Origin: Paeniglutamicibacter psychrophenolicus
Lineage (GTDB): Bacteria; Actinomycetota; Actinomycetes; Actinomycetales; Micrococcaceae
Length of the DNA: 64,000 bases
Direction: 5' to 3'
Assembly (NCBI RefSeq): GCF_017876575.1
Contig: NZ_JAGIOE010000001.1
Location: 2,976,001 to 3,040,000, forward strand
Both the position numbers and the translations under genes were made by a program. The notes below the pieces were generated by a model that saw only the letters and a list, made by a program, of their open reading frames with translations, was not told where the DNA came from and did no database searches. Below are positions 47,302-56,967 of this stretch, piece after piece (the stretch's first letter is position 1; every line of letters begins with the position of its first letter).

Positions 47302-49812
47302 TCACGGTGCCGCCGCCGGCCCCGGGCCGAGGGAGGAAACCGCCAGCCCCTTTCCGTCCCAGCCCACGATGATGGTCCCGCGGATATCGGTGCGCAACGC
47401 CACCACGTGGTTCTCCTCCAGCGCCCGAAGCGCCGTGTCCGAGGGATGGCCATAGGTGTTCTGCGCCCCCACGCTGATCAGCGCCAGCACCGGCCGCACC
47501 GCCGGCGCCGTGCGGACCCCGCCGTTCGCGGCTCCGTGGTGCGCCACCTTCAGGATGTCGGCGTGGGTGATGAGCCCCCTGTCGATGAGCTGGCCCATGG
47601 CTTCTTCCTGCATGTCCCCGGTGGCCAGCAGCGATACCGGCCTTGGCGCCCCGGGCACCTGGATCTCGAAGCGGATGACCAGCGATGCGTCGTTCTCGTC
47701 GGTGAACAGCCCCGAGGGGATCGGGCCCAGCACACGCCACGACAACGGCCCGGCGTTCCCGGTGGCGCCCGAACCCAGCTGCTTCGCCTCCGGTTCCCGG
47801 CCACGGCCGTCCGTGATCACCGGAGGATCATCCGGGTCGTCGGCCGCGGAGTAGTACAGTGCGTCCACGCTCCGCCGGTCCCCCACGCCCTCCAGCCCGC
47901 CGTCGTGGTCGGCATGCCGGTGCGTGATGAACACCGCGGCGACCTCCTTGACCCGCATCCGATCCAGGCACGCATCGATCTGACCGGGCTCGCGCCCGGT
48001 GTCCACCACCACCGCGCTTCCGTCCCCGGCGTTCAACAGCATCCCGTCGCCCTGCCCCACGTCGCAGGCGACCACCAGCCAATCGATCGCCGGGGCGGGC
48101 ACCAGCGCGGTGACCGGAAGCACCAGTCCCAGCAGCAACCCCGTCGCGATCCCCTGCACGCCCAGCCGCGCCGCTGACCGCCAGGTGCCGGCAAGTGGGC
48201 GCACCTGGCCCAGGGCAACCAGCACGCCCAGCACGATGCCCCACGCCAGCACGATCCCCGCCGCACCGGCGGGCCAGGGCCGCAGCGCCCCCGGCAGCGA
48301 GGCGATCCATGTCCCGAGGATTCCCACGACCATCGCCGGCATCCCGGCCAACCAGACAAGGGCCAGGCCCACCGGCGGAACCAGCATCAGCACCACGACG
48401 CCGAGCGTCCCGGCCACGGTGATCCACGGGATGAACGGTGCCACCAGCAGGTTCGCGGGCACCGAGTACAGCGAGAAGGACGGGTTCAGGGCCACCAGCA
48501 CCGGCAGGCAGGCGATCTGCGCGGCCAGGGCGATGGCTGTGCCCTCGGCCAGGACCGCCGGCATCCAGCGGTTCAGCCGTTCGGCCAGGCGCCGCCCGAT
48601 GACAACGATCCCGGCGGTGGCCAGGGCGGAGAGCCGGAAGGCAGGCTCGCCGGCCAGCCACGGGTCGATGGCCAGCAGCAGCACCACCGCCAACGACAAC
48701 GCCGACAGTGCGTTCCGGCCCCGGGAGGCGTGCACCCCCACGGCCGCGATGGTGCCCATGACCGCCGCGCGCAGCACGCTGGGCTCGTATCCGACCAGCA
48801 GCACGAACCCGGCCAACGCGCCAAGGCCGAGCACCAGCGTGGGCGCCCGTCCCAGGCCCAGGACCCGGCACAGCGCCACCACGAAGCCCAGCACCATGGC
48901 GCAATTTGCGCCGCTGACCGCGCTGAGGTGCGAAAGCCCCGCCACCTTCATGGCCTCGTTCAACGCCTTGTCCGCTCCTCTGCGGTCCCCGAACACCATG
49001 CCCGGGAGCAGGGCGCGGGCCGGTTGCGGCAGCGCTGCGCAGGCGGCGACGAAGCGGGCGCGCATCGCCTCGAAAACCCCCGGTTCCTTGGGCTCGCCCA
49101 CCGGGAGCAGGTCCGCGGCGGCGTTGAGCCAGAAGCGCAGCCGGTCCCCGGGCTCGGCGGCCGAGACCTTGGCAATGACCTCCACGGTGGTGCCGGCGGC
49201 CGGCGGGATCCCTCCGGCACGGGACTCGGGGTAGCTCAGCCGCACCGGGACCCCTGAGACGATCCAGTTCCCGCTCCGGGCCACGGAGAGCACGCGCGCC
49301 TCGACGGTGAACTGCCGGTGCTCCCGGGCGTCCTCGGAGAACCTGTCGATGACTGTCCCGGCCCTCGGGGCGGCGGTGAAGGCGAGCTGGACGCGCACCG
49401 GCGACCCGCTGGCCGCCGCTTCCTTCAGGGTGGCAGGGTTGCTGCCGGCCCCGGTGAGCACCAATTGCGTGAAGACCAGCCCCGCCGCGGCGCAGGCCAG
49501 TGCCGGTGCGGCAAAGCTCGGGGTCGCGGCCGGCCCCAGTCGCCCGTGCCGGGGACGCAGCAACGCCAGCAACCCGGTTCCGGCGGCAAGCCACAGTCCC
49601 ACGGCCCAGAAAACCTGGGGTGTTTCGGCCAGCTGCACCCCGCCCAGCGCCGCGGCCCAGGCCCCGGCCAGCGCCCAGCAGCCGCGCAGGTCAACGCGCC
49701 CGGGCTCCGGCTCCGGGGCATCCCTTGGGGCGATCTCCAGCCACTTGCGGGCCTTTTCGGCGAGTTTTCCCGCGGCCCATCCCATGGCGCGGCCGCCGGG
49801 CGGGGCGCTCAT
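47302..49812 (-). CDS. comEC: ComEC/Rec2 DNA-uptake channel
   Basis: This is the membrane channel for single-stranded DNA in natural transformation. It is 836 residues. Helices at the N-terminus (about 25-95) precede a DUF4131 region. The Competence domain of about ten helices (about 235-520) starts near LPGMVFGDRRGADKALNEAM and includes LSHLSAVSGANCAMVLGFVV. A C-terminal metallo-beta-lactamase domain from about 575 has the metal motif THRHADHDGGLEGV, so it may carry nuclease activity. Its ATG overlaps the comEA stop (ATGA). It is full length and intact. Confidence 0.93.
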   Translation of the reverse strand: MSAPPGGRAMGWAAGKLAEKARKWLEIAPRDAPEPEPGRVDLRGCWALAGAWAAALGGVQLAETPQVFWAVGLWLAAGTGLLALLRPRHGRLGPAATPSFAAPALACAAAGLVFTQLVLTGAGSNPATLKEAAASGSPVRVQLAFTAAPRAGTVIDRFSEDAREHRQFTVEARVLSVARSGNWIVSGVPVRLSYPESRAGGIPPAAGTTVEVIAKVSAAEPGDRLRFWLNAAADLLPVGEPKEPGVFEAMRARFVAACAALPQPARALLPGMVFGDRRGADKALNEAMKVAGLSHLSAVSGANCAMVLGFVVALCRVLGLGRAPTLVLGLGALAGFVLLVGYEPSVLRAAVMGTIAAVGVHASRGRNALSALSLAVVLLLAIDPWLAGEPAFRLSALATAGIVVIGRRLAERLNRWMPAVLAEGTAIALAAQIACLPVLVALNPSFSLYSVPANLLVAPFIPWITVAGTLGVVVLMLVPPVGLALVWLAGMPAMVVGILGTWIASLPGALRPWPAGAAGIVLAWGIVLGVLVALGQVRPLAGTWRSAARLGVQGIATGLLLGLVLPVTALVPAPAIDWLVVACDVGQGDGMLLNAGDGSAVVVDTGREPGQIDACLDRMRVKEVAAVFITHRHADHDGGLEGVGDRRSVDALYYSAADDPDDPPVITDGRGREPEAKQLGSGATGNAGPLSWRVLGPIPSGLFTDENDASLVIRFEIQVPGAPRPVSLLATGDMQEEAMGQLIDRGLITHADILKVAHHGAANGGVRTAPAVRPVLALISVGAQNTYGHPSDTALRALEENHVVALRTDIRGTIIVGWDGKGLAVSSLGPGPAAAP

Positions 49813-50600
49813 TCAAACACCACCAGGTCCCGCAGGTTGCCCAGCATCGCCGGGCCGATGCCGCTGACGGCGTCCAGCTCGCTGAGGTTCTTGAAAGGAC
49901 CATGGGCCTGCCTGAAGGCCAGGATCCTTCCGGCCAGGGCGGGGCCGATGCCCGGCAGTTCTTCCAGTGCCGCCTGGTTGGCGGTGTTCACGTTGAGCTT
50001 GCCCGGCGCGGCACCCGGAGGCCCGGTGCCGCCTGTCTGTCCGGGGTCGGGCACCGGGCCCGGTGCGGCTTCGCCGCGGCGCGGGATGCGGATCTGTTCG
50101 CCGTCGCGGATCTGGGCGGCCAGGTTGATCGCCTCGGGTGCCGCGTCCTTGGCCAGGCCTCCGGCCCGGTTCACCGCATCGAGCACCCTCGAACCCAGCG
50201 GCAGGGCGTAGACCCCGGGGTCCTTCACCGCGCCGATCATGTGGACCACGGCGGTGGCACCGGCAGCAGGCGGGGCCGATCCGTCCCCCGCACCGGGGGA
50301 GTCGGGTGCCGGTTGCCCCGGTTCCCGAATGGGTTTTTCGGGCGGGGGTTCCTTGGCAGGCGGGTCGCCGGTGGCTTCAACCTGCGGGGGCTGGGCGACC
50401 TGCAGCGGGATGGTTTCGGTGTTGCCCGGGGCACGCGGGGGCGGGTTGAACAGCAGCGACACCGAGATCCACGTCAGGGCGCCGAGGATCAGGACGATTG
50501 CCGCGGATCTGCCGATGAGCACACGCAAGTGCCCGGGGGCCGGGCCCAGGTTGGTCCTGGCGGCATGATCCGCCCATTCGTGAGAGCCCATGCAATCCAT
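49809..50600 (-). CDS. comEA: ComEA family DNA-binding protein
   Basis: This is the membrane-anchored DNA receptor that works with ComEC. It is 263 residues. One membrane helix lies at about 32-50 (AAIVLILGALTWISVSLLF), followed by a Pro-rich linker. An SLBB domain (VVHMIGAVKDPGVYALPLGS) spans about 115-175. A second Pro/Gly linker precedes the C-terminal helix-hairpin-helix pair (LNVNTANQAALEELPGIGPA), which binds DNA. A start at 50591 (MGSHEWADH) is also possible. It is cotranslated with comEC. Confidence 0.92.
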   Translation of the reverse strand: MDCMGSHEWADHAARTNLGPAPGHLRVLIGRSAAIVLILGALTWISVSLLFNPPPRAPGNTETIPLQVAQPPQVEATGDPPAKEPPPEKPIREPGQPAPDSPGAGDGSAPPAAGATAVVHMIGAVKDPGVYALPLGSRVLDAVNRAGGLAKDAAPEAINLAAQIRDGEQIRIPRRGEAAPGPVPDPGQTGGTGPPGAAPGKLNVNTANQAALEELPGIGPALAGRILAFRQAHGPFKNLSELDAVSGIGPAMLGNLRDLVVFE

Positions 50601-50690
50601 TGCACCCGAGCCGCGTTGTTGCGCGGGTCGATCGGTGCCCGGCTGTGGAGAACCCCTGCCGGCCGCGGTCCGGTCAAGCCGGTCCTGGTG

Positions 50691-51878
50691 CTATGGGGTT
50701 TCGGGACGTTCCGGGCCGGGCACCGACGGCGGGGTCTGCGCGCTTGGTGCACTTGGCGCCTGCACCGCGGCCGTGCGGCGGCGTGCATCGCGGCGCGGGG
50801 CCTCGTTGCGGGACTTCGGCTCCGGCTTGGGCCGGGGCTCGGGTTTCGGCTTCGGTGCCGGCCTGGGCTTCGGTTCGGGACGCGCAGGACCCGGCGCTGC
50901 AGGTTCCTTGCCGCCGGCTATCGCGACGGCCAGCACCCCGGCGCCGGTGTGGGCGCCGAGCACCGCGGGCACCGGGATGGCCAGGACCTCGAATGCGGAG
51001 GCACCGGCCAGTTCCTGCACGATTTCCTCGGCTGCTTCCTGGTTGCCGAAGTAGTGCACCGCCAGGCGCACCTCGGGCCCGCGTTCGGCGGCCTCCTGCC
51101 GGGCGATGGCCACCAGGCGGGCCAGCGTGCGCGAATGCGTGCGGACCTTTTCGTGGGCGATGATGTGCCCGTCGCACACCGACAGGATCGGCTTGACGTT
51201 CAGCAGCGTGCCCAGCACCGAGGCCAGGGCCCCGATCCGCCCGCCGCGGCGCAGCTGCTCCAGGGAGGGAACGGCAAAGTACACGTGGTTTTCCGCGGCC
51301 CTTTCGGCCACGGCCCGCAGTTCCTCGATGGGCGCGCCGGTCGCGGCCAGCTCCACCACATCCATGACGGCAAATCCCTCGGCCAGGGCCACGGTGAGCG
51401 AATCGACGACGGTGACGGGAACCGGGGAGGACTCGGCGGCCAGGCGTGCGGCCTCCACCGTTCCGGAAAGTGCGCCGGAGAGGTGGATGGAGATGATTTC
51501 CTTCACCCCGGCCGCGGCGAGTTCCTGGTAGGCGCGCAGCATCTGCCCGGGGGCCGGGCGCGAGGTGCGCACCGCCTTGCCCATGGCCAGGCCAAGGGCA
51601 AGCTCGGTGGGCACATCGTCGGTGCCCTCGGAGAAGATCTGGTCATCGACCATCACCGGCATGGGCACCACTCGCAGGTAGCGTGCGTGCTGCCCCACCC
51701 AGGTCTCGGGCAGCGCGGCGGCCGAATCGGTCACCACGCCCACGGGCACCGAGCCCGCATTTTGGGCCTTGCCCTGCACCGGGGCGCCGGTGCGTTGCCT
51801 CCGGCCGCGCAGCCGACCCATCCAACCGCCGGGGCCCGAGGGGCGCGGCGGTTGGTGGGCGGGCTGCGATTGGTCCAT
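50691..51878 (-). CDS. DegV family protein with Pro/Lys-rich tail
   Basis: DegV proteins bind fatty acids and, as FakB, hand them to a fatty-acid kinase. The domain spans about residues 42-325 of 395. It starts VPVGVVTDSAAALPETWVGQ and includes VRTSRPAPGQMLRAYQ, ISIHLSGALSGTVEAARLAA and YFAVPSLEQLRRGGRIGALA, then LGAHTGAGVLAVAI. The N-terminal 40 residues and a 70-residue C-terminal tail (KPRPAPKPKPEPRPKPEPK) are unusual additions and likely disordered. It lies between comEA and leuS on the same strand. No FakA homologue is nearby. Confidence 0.85.
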   Translation of the reverse strand: MDQSQPAHQPPRPSGPGGWMGRLRGRRQRTGAPVQGKAQNAGSVPVGVVTDSAAALPETWVGQHARYLRVVPMPVMVDDQIFSEGTDDVPTELALGLAMGKAVRTSRPAPGQMLRAYQELAAAGVKEIISIHLSGALSGTVEAARLAAESSPVPVTVVDSLTVALAEGFAVMDVVELAATGAPIEELRAVAERAAENHVYFAVPSLEQLRRGGRIGALASVLGTLLNVKPILSVCDGHIIAHEKVRTHSRTLARLVAIARQEAAERGPEVRLAVHYFGNQEAAEEIVQELAGASAFEVLAIPVPAVLGAHTGAGVLAVAIAGGKEPAAPGPARPEPKPRPAPKPKPEPRPKPEPKSRNEAPRRDARRRTAAVQAPSAPSAQTPPSVPGPERPETP

Positions 51879-51902
51879 GGAAGAAGGCTACCTTGCGGAA
51901 GC

Positions 51903-54419
51903 CTAGGAGGCCGGGACCACGTTGACCAGCTTCGGCGCGCGCACGATCACCTTGGCGACCGCCGCACCGTCGAGGCAGCGCACCACGGCCTCGTCCGCCA
52001 TGGCCAGCGCCTCGAGTTCCTCGGCCGTGATGTCCACCGAGACCTCCAGGCGGGCCCGGACCTTGCCCTTGATCTGCACCACGGCGGTGATGGTGTCCTC
52101 GATGAGCAGCGCCTCGTCGACGGCGGGCCATCCGGCGTTGGCGACCGAGGGCTCGTGCCCCAGGGCCGCCCACATGTCTTCGGCCGTGTACGGGGCGAAG
52201 AGCGAGAGGATGATCGCCACGGCCTCCGCGGCCTCGCGCACCGCCGGGTCGGCTGCGCCGGCACCGGAGTCGATGGCCTTGCGGGTCGCGTTGACCAGCT
52301 CCATGGTCTTGGCGATCACGACGTTGAACTTGCCGGTATCCAGCATGCCGGCGGCCTCGTGCACCGCCTTGTGGGTGACCGAGCGCAGCGCCTTGTCACC
52401 GGTGGCCGGGTCGGTCCCCGGTGCGCTGGAAACATCCTGGGCCATTCGCCAGGCGCGGGCCAGGAACTTCTGCGAACCCGAAGGGGAGACATCGGCCCAG
52501 TCCACGTCGTCCTCCGGCGGGGAGGCGAAGATCATGGTCAGGCGCACGGCGTCAACGCCGTACTTGTCCAGCTGCTCGCCCAAATCCACGCCGTTGCCCA
52601 GCGACTTGCTCATGGCCTTGCCGCCGTTGAGCACCTGGCCCTGGTTCAGCAGCGCGCTGAAGGGTTCGGTCACGTCGATCAGGCCCAGGTCGTGGATGAC
52701 CTTGGTGAAGAAGCGCGAGTAGAGCAGGTGCAGGATGGCGTGCTCGACGCCTCCCACGTACTGCCCGACCGGCATCCAGTCGCGCACCGCCTGCGGGTCA
52801 AACGGGCCCTCGGTGTAGTTCGGGGAGACGAAGCGCAGGAAGTACCAGGAAGAATCCACGAAGGTGTCCATGGTGTCGGTGTCGCGCTTGGCGTCGGTCC
52901 CGCACTTCGGGCACGGCACGTTGACCCAGTCGCTGGCCGCTGCCAACGGGCTGGTGCCCTTGGGGGCCAGGTCCTCGCCGCGCAGGTCGTCCGGCAGGCG
53001 CACCGGCAGCTGGTCATCCGGAACCGGGACCTCGCCGCATGTTTCGCAGTGGATGATCGGGATCGGGGTGCCCCAGAAACGCTGGCGGCTCAGCAGCCAG
53101 TCGCGCAGGCGGAAGTTCACGAACTTCTCGCCCGTGCCGGCGGCTTCGACGATCTCGATGGCGCGGGCAATGCCCTCGGCCTTCGGCAGCCCGTCCAGCT
53201 CGCCGGAGTTCACCAGGGTGCCCTCGCCGGCGGTGGCAATGCCGGTTTCGGCCGGATCCTCGGCGCCGGTGTCAACGACCACGCGCACCGGCAGGTGGAA
53301 GGTGCGGGCGAAGTCCAGGTCGCGCTGGTCGTGGGCGGGCACGGCCATGATCGCGCCGGTGCCGTATTCGGCCAGCACGTAGTCCGCGGCCCAGACCGGC
53401 AGCTTTTCCCCGTTGAGCGGGTTGATGGCGTAGCGACCGGTGAACACACCGGTCTTCTCGCGCTCGGTGGCCTGGCGCTCGATCTCGCTCAAGGCCTTGA
53501 CCTTGTCCTGGTACTCCTCCAGCGCCTGGCGGTGCTCCTCGGTGACCAGCTCGTTGGCCAGCTCGGCGTCGGCGGCGACCACGAAGAAGGTGGCGCCGTG
53601 CAGCGTGTCCGGGCGGGTGGTGAAGACCGTGGTCTTGTGTGCTTCCTGCGTGTCGGTGGCCTCGACGATGAAGTCGACGTGCGCGCCCTCGGAACGGCCG
53701 ATCCAGTTCTTCTGCATGGCCAGCACGCGCTCGGGCCAGTGCCCGTGCAGCGCGTCCATGTCATCGAGCAGGCGGTCGGCGTAGTCGGTGATCTTGAAAT
53801 ACCACTGGTTCAGCGACTTCTTGGTCACCGGGGTGCCGCAGCGTTCGCAGGCGCCGTTGACTACCTGCTCGTTGGCCAGCACGGTCTGGTCCTTCGGGCA
53901 CCAGTTCACCGGGTGGTTCTTGCGGTAGGCCAGGCCCTTTTCGTAGAAACGGGTGAACAGCCACTGGGTCCAGCGGTAGTACTCCGGGTCGGAGGTGTGG
54001 ATGCGGCGTTCCCAGTCGGCGGAGATCGCGTAGCGCTTGAAGCTGGCGGCCTGGGTGTCGATGTTGGCGTAGGTCCACTCCGAGGGGTGGGCGTTGCGCT
54101 TGATCGCGGCGTTCTCGGCGGGCAGCCCGAAGGAGTCCCAGCCGATCGGGTGCATCACGTCGTATCCCTGCTGGCGCCAGTAGCGGGCGACGACGTCTCC
54201 CATGGCGAAGGCCTCGGCGTGGCCCATGTGCAGGTCGCCGGAGGGGTACGGGAACATGTCCAACACGTAGCGGCGCTCGGCACTGCCGTCGTCCTTGGGC
54301 GTGAAGACCCCTAGTTCGTCCCACACCGGAGCCCATTTGGCTTCCATGTCCTGGAAGCTGTAGGCCGCTGCGGTGGAATCGTTGTCCGCGGTTTCGGTGC
54401 CGGTGGGCTGAGTGCTCAC
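51903..54419 (-). CDS. leuS: Leucyl-tRNA synthetase
   Basis: LeuS charges tRNA-Leu and edits mischarged norvaline and isoleucine. GTG 54419 gives 838 residues starting [20 protein letters not shown]. The class I motif HMGH is at 64-67 in [19 protein letters not shown]. The editing domain includes [19 protein letters not shown] zinc-type segment has [10 protein letters not shown] and [11 protein letters not shown]. The KMSKS loop reads [17 protein letters not shown] near 600. The reading frame extends upstream only as shadow of the attenuator. A leucine leader peptide and terminator lie just upstream (54518-54595), indicating attenuation control. Confidence 0.96.
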   Translation of the reverse strand: MSTQPTGTETADNDSTAAAYSFQDMEAKWAPVWDELGVFTPKDDGSAERRYVLDMFPYPSGDLHMGHAEAFAMGDVVARYWRQQGYDVMHPIGWDSFGLPAENAAIKRNAHPSEWTYANIDTQAASFKRYAISADWERRIHTSDPEYYRWTQWLFTRFYEKGLAYRKNHPVNWCPKDQTVLANEQVVNGACERCGTPVTKKSLNQWYFKITDYADRLLDDMDALHGHWPERVLAMQKNWIGRSEGAHVDFIVEATDTQEAHKTTVFTTRPDTLHGATFFVVAADAELANELVTEEHRQALEEYQDKVKALSEIERQATEREKTGVFTGRYAINPLNGEKLPVWAADYVLAEYGTGAIMAVPAHDQRDLDFARTFHLPVRVVVDTGAEDPAETGIATAGEGTLVNSGELDGLPKAEGIARAIEIVEAAGTGEKFVNFRLRDWLLSRQRFWGTPIPIIHCETCGEVPVPDDQLPVRLPDDLRGEDLAPKGTSPLAAASDWVNVPCPKCGTDAKRDTDTMDTFVDSSWYFLRFVSPNYTEGPFDPQAVRDWMPVGQYVGGVEHAILHLLYSRFFTKVIHDLGLIDVTEPFSALLNQGQVLNGGKAMSKSLGNGVDLGEQLDKYGVDAVRLTMIFASPPEDDVDWADVSPSGSQKFLARAWRMAQDVSSAPGTDPATGDKALRSVTHKAVHEAAGMLDTGKFNVVIAKTMELVNATRKAIDSGAGAADPAVREAAEAVAIILSLFAPYTAEDMWAALGHEPSVANAGWPAVDEALLIEDTITAVVQIKGKVRARLEVSVDITAEELEALAMADEAVVRCLDGAAVAKVIVRAPKLVNVVPAS

Positions 54420-54517
54420 TATCGTGTTTCGCCTTCTTTTGTCGTGCGCCTGTGGGGGAACGTCTCTTGGCCAGCTGAGCCGAGTGGGTGTGCCTGGCGC
54501 AAATGCCCGTGACACAC

Positions 54518-54542
54518 AAAAGCCCCTTGGCAATCAAGGGGC
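54518..54542 (-). terminator. leuS attenuator terminator
   Basis: On the minus strand GCCCCTTG-ATTGC-CAAGGGGC is followed at once by TTTTGTG. This is a textbook intrinsic terminator lying 98 bp before the leuS start, inside its leader. A terminator placed before its own gene implies conditional read-through. Confidence 0.85.
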
Positions 54543-54544
54543 GG

Positions 54545-54568
54545 CCGTACGGGGAGTATCCCGTACGG
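54545..54568 (-). promoter_or_regulatory. leuS leader pause/antiterminator hairpin
   Basis: CCGTACGGG at the 5' side and CCCGTACGG at the 3' side form a perfect 9-bp stem directly after the leader-peptide stop codon and 2 nt before the terminator stem. A ribosome stalled on the leucine codons would cover its 5' arm, as in classical attenuators. The exact competing pairing with the terminator is inferred. Confidence 0.7.
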
Positions 54569-54595
54569 CTAGGTTAGCAAGAGCGCAACGTTCAT
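54569..54595 (-). CDS. Leucine leader peptide of leuS
   Basis: ATG 54593-54595 opens a nine-codon frame reading MNVALLLT and ending TAG at 54569. The three adjacent leucine codons are CTC, TTG and CTA, two of them uncommon in this genome. TAGAAT (a -10-like box) lies 7 nt before the ATG, so the transcript may begin at the start codon (leaderless), which explains the missing ribosome site. Hairpin and terminator follow immediately. Confidence 0.78.
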   Translation of the reverse strand: MNVALLLT

Positions 54596-54650
54596 GTCGC
54601 CAATTCTACCGCACGAACCGTGCGGGGTGCGGGTTCGTGTCCCGGCCCCC

Positions 54651-55163
54651 CTATTGGACGGGGCGGCGGTAGGCCGCCGAGTCGTCGTGGTGCAGCGGTC
54701 CCGCCGGTGCCGGACGCCGTCCCAGCCAGGCGATCGCTCCCAGCACCCCGATCACCGCATAGGTCGCCTCCGATGATGCCCCGTGCCACGCCACCCTTGC
54801 GGACAATGCCGGGTATTCGGTGTAGCTCGGGTCCATCCGGATGGCTTGCTGCACCTCGCTGGTTCCGAAGATGAGCACGCAGGCGGCCATCACGAGAGCC
54901 GCCGCCAGCACGGCCCCCACGCCTGCCGTGCGTTTGGACTGCAGGTGCGTTACGGCCCCGATGCCGGCAAGCACGACGGTCAGTGCGATCGCGGCACCGA
55001 ATTCCCAGCCGGCCCGCGGCATCATCACCGCGAAGGGTTGACCTCCCCAGTCCAGGCGCACGCCCCTGGACAGCCAGTCAAAATGCATTCCCAGGTAGCC
55101 CAGCAGCGCGAACAGCACGAAACCCGCTGCCGCCCCGCCAAGAATCCGCACCAATGCCCGCAT
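54651..55163 (-). CDS. Small membrane protein, unknown function
   Basis: This is a 170-residue protein I do not recognise. ATG 55163 opens MRALVRILGGAAAGFVLFAL, the first of four membrane segments; others lie at about 52-70, 82-102 and 135-150. The loop DPSYTEYPALSARVAW between the third and fourth segments is hydrophilic and probably outside. The C-terminus (PLHHDDSAAYRRPVQ) is cytoplasmic. The frame extends upstream without support. It lies between glpK and leuS and shows no enzyme motif. Confidence 0.7.
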   Translation of the reverse strand: MRALVRILGGAAAGFVLFALLGYLGMHFDWLSRGVRLDWGGQPFAVMMPRAGWEFGAAIALTVVLAGIGAVTHLQSKRTAGVGAVLAAALVMAACVLIFGTSEVQQAIRMDPSYTEYPALSARVAWHGASSEATYAVIGVLGAIAWLGRRPAPAGPLHHDDSAAYRRPVQ

Positions 55164-55359
55164 GCCTTGCCCGCCTGTCCGTGCGGCTTCCTGCCCGCAG
55201 GGGCGGAAGCGTGGGTGGGCCCGAACGCCGAAGTATGCGGGCCGAAGTTCCTTCCACCCTAGCCACGGGTGCATCTCGCGGGGCGTTTTGGCCCACAACG
55301 TTATGCAGCCGAGACGCTGCGGCGCCGGCCTGCACGATGTGGCTGCCCACGAAAGGCGA

Positions 55360-56874
55360 TTAGCGCACGTCCTGGTCGACCCAGTCGAAGGTGCGGGTGA
55401 CGGCCTTCTTCCACAGGCGCATCTGTCGCTCGCGTTCGGCCGGGGCCATGGCAGGTTCCCAGCGCTTGTCCTCGGACCAGTTGGCCTCGAGCTCCCCGAG
55501 GTCCTTCCAGAACCCCACGGCCAGCCCGGCGGCGTAGGCCGCTCCCAGCGCCGTGGTCTCGGTGACCGTCGGGCGGATGACCGGGACCCCGAGCAGGTCG
55601 GCCTGGAACTGCATGAGCGCATCGTTGGCCACCATCCCGCCATCGACCTTCAGCTCGGTCAGCGGAACCGCAGCGTCCGCGTTGACAGCGTCGAGCACCT
55701 CGCGGACCTGGAACGCCGTGGCCTCCAGCGCAGCCCGGGCGATGTGGTGCTTGTTGGCGAAGCGGGTCAGCCCGACGATGGCCCCGCGGGCCTCGGCGCG
55801 CCAGTACGGGGCGAAGAGCCCGGAGAAGGCCGGGACGATGTACACCCCGCCGTTGTCCACCACGCCCGCGGCCAGGGTTTCGACCTCGGCGGCGGTGGAG
55901 ATCATGCCGATGTTGTCGCGCAGCCACTGGATGAGGGATCCGGCCACGGCGATCGATCCCTCCAGCGCGTAGACCGGGTCCGCGTCGCCGAGCTTGTAGC
56001 CCACCGTGGTCAGCAGCCCGTTCTTGGAGCGGACGATTTCTTCGCCGGTGTTGAAGATCAAAAAGCAGCCGGTGCCGTAGGTGTTTTTCGCCTCCCCTGC
56101 GCCGAAGGCCGCCTGCCCGAAGGTTGCTGCCTGCTGGTCGCCCAGGATCCCGGCGACCGGCACCTCGCGCAAGAGCTGCGAGGAGGCCACCTTTCCGTAG
56201 ACCTCGGAGGAGGACTTGATGGCCGGCAGCATCGAGGCGGGCACCCCGAAGTCAGCGAGGATCTCCTCGTCCCAGGCCAGGGTCGCCAGGTCCATGAACA
56301 TGGTGCGCGAGGCGTTGGTGACATCGGTGATGTGCACCCCGCCGTCGGTTCCGCCGGTGAGGTTCCAGGTGACCCACGAGTCGGTGTTGCCGAAGAGCAG
56401 GTCCCCGGCCTCGGCGCGTTCGCGCGCCCCGGCGACGTTGTCAAGGATCCACTTGACCTTGGTGCCGGAGAAGTAGGGGGCCAGCGGCAGCCCGGTGCGT
56501 TGCCTGTACCGCTCCGTCCCGCCGTCGGCGGCCAATGACCGGACGATGTCCTGGGTGCGGGTATCCTGCCAGACAATCGCGTTGTAGACCGGTTCGCCGG
56601 TGTGCCGGTCCCACACCACGGTGGTTTCGCGCTGGTTGGTGATCCCGACCGCCGCGATGTCGTGCCGGGTGAGGTTGCCCCCGGCCAATGCAACGGCGAT
56701 GACCTCCCGCACGTTCCGCCAGATCTCGAGCGCGTCGTGCTCCACCCAGCCGGGGTGCGGGAAGATCTGCGCGTGCTCCATTTGCCCGGTGGAGGCAACG
56801 GTGCCCGCATGGTCAAAGACGATGGCGCGGGAACTGGTGGTTCCCTGGTCGATCGCGATGACGTACTGGTTCAT
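55360..56874 (-). CDS. glpK: Glycerol kinase
   Basis: GlpK phosphorylates glycerol to sn-glycerol-3-phosphate. ATG 56874 gives 504 residues, the usual length. The FGGY-kinase phosphate loop is [13 protein letters not shown] at 9-21. Catalytic Asp is expected in [16 protein letters not shown] and [15 protein letters not shown]-terminal FGGY signature [20 protein letters not shown] follows. The product is a direct substrate for the upstream GlpD. The two genes lie 93 bp apart on one strand, glpD first. No glpF facilitator is seen here. Confidence 0.95.
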   Translation of the reverse strand: MNQYVIAIDQGTTSSRAIVFDHAGTVASTGQMEHAQIFPHPGWVEHDALEIWRNVREVIAVALAGGNLTRHDIAAVGITNQRETTVVWDRHTGEPVYNAIVWQDTRTQDIVRSLAADGGTERYRQRTGLPLAPYFSGTKVKWILDNVAGARERAEAGDLLFGNTDSWVTWNLTGGTDGGVHITDVTNASRTMFMDLATLAWDEEILADFGVPASMLPAIKSSSEVYGKVASSQLLREVPVAGILGDQQAATFGQAAFGAGEAKNTYGTGCFLIFNTGEEIVRSKNGLLTTVGYKLGDADPVYALEGSIAVAGSLIQWLRDNIGMISTAAEVETLAAGVVDNGGVYIVPAFSGLFAPYWRAEARGAIVGLTRFANKHHIARAALEATAFQVREVLDAVNADAAVPLTELKVDGGMVANDALMQFQADLLGVPVIRPTVTETTALGAAYAAGLAVGFWKDLGELEANWSEDKRWEPAMAPAERERQMRLWKKAVTRTFDWVDQDVR

Positions 56875-56967
56875 GGCGGTGCCTTTCAGCGTCGGATGGG
56901 GGCGGTAAGGCGGGATCGGAGATGTGCGGGGAGCCAAGGCGGCCGCGCCGCCTCCCTGGGCGACGCC

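Noticed and set aside
49500-54314. A 1604-codon open frame on the plus strand
   Set aside because: It lies antisense to comEC, comEA, the DegV gene and leuS. Its composition (runs of His, Arg, Gly, Val) is typical of a GC-rich shadow frame, and no domain is recognisable.
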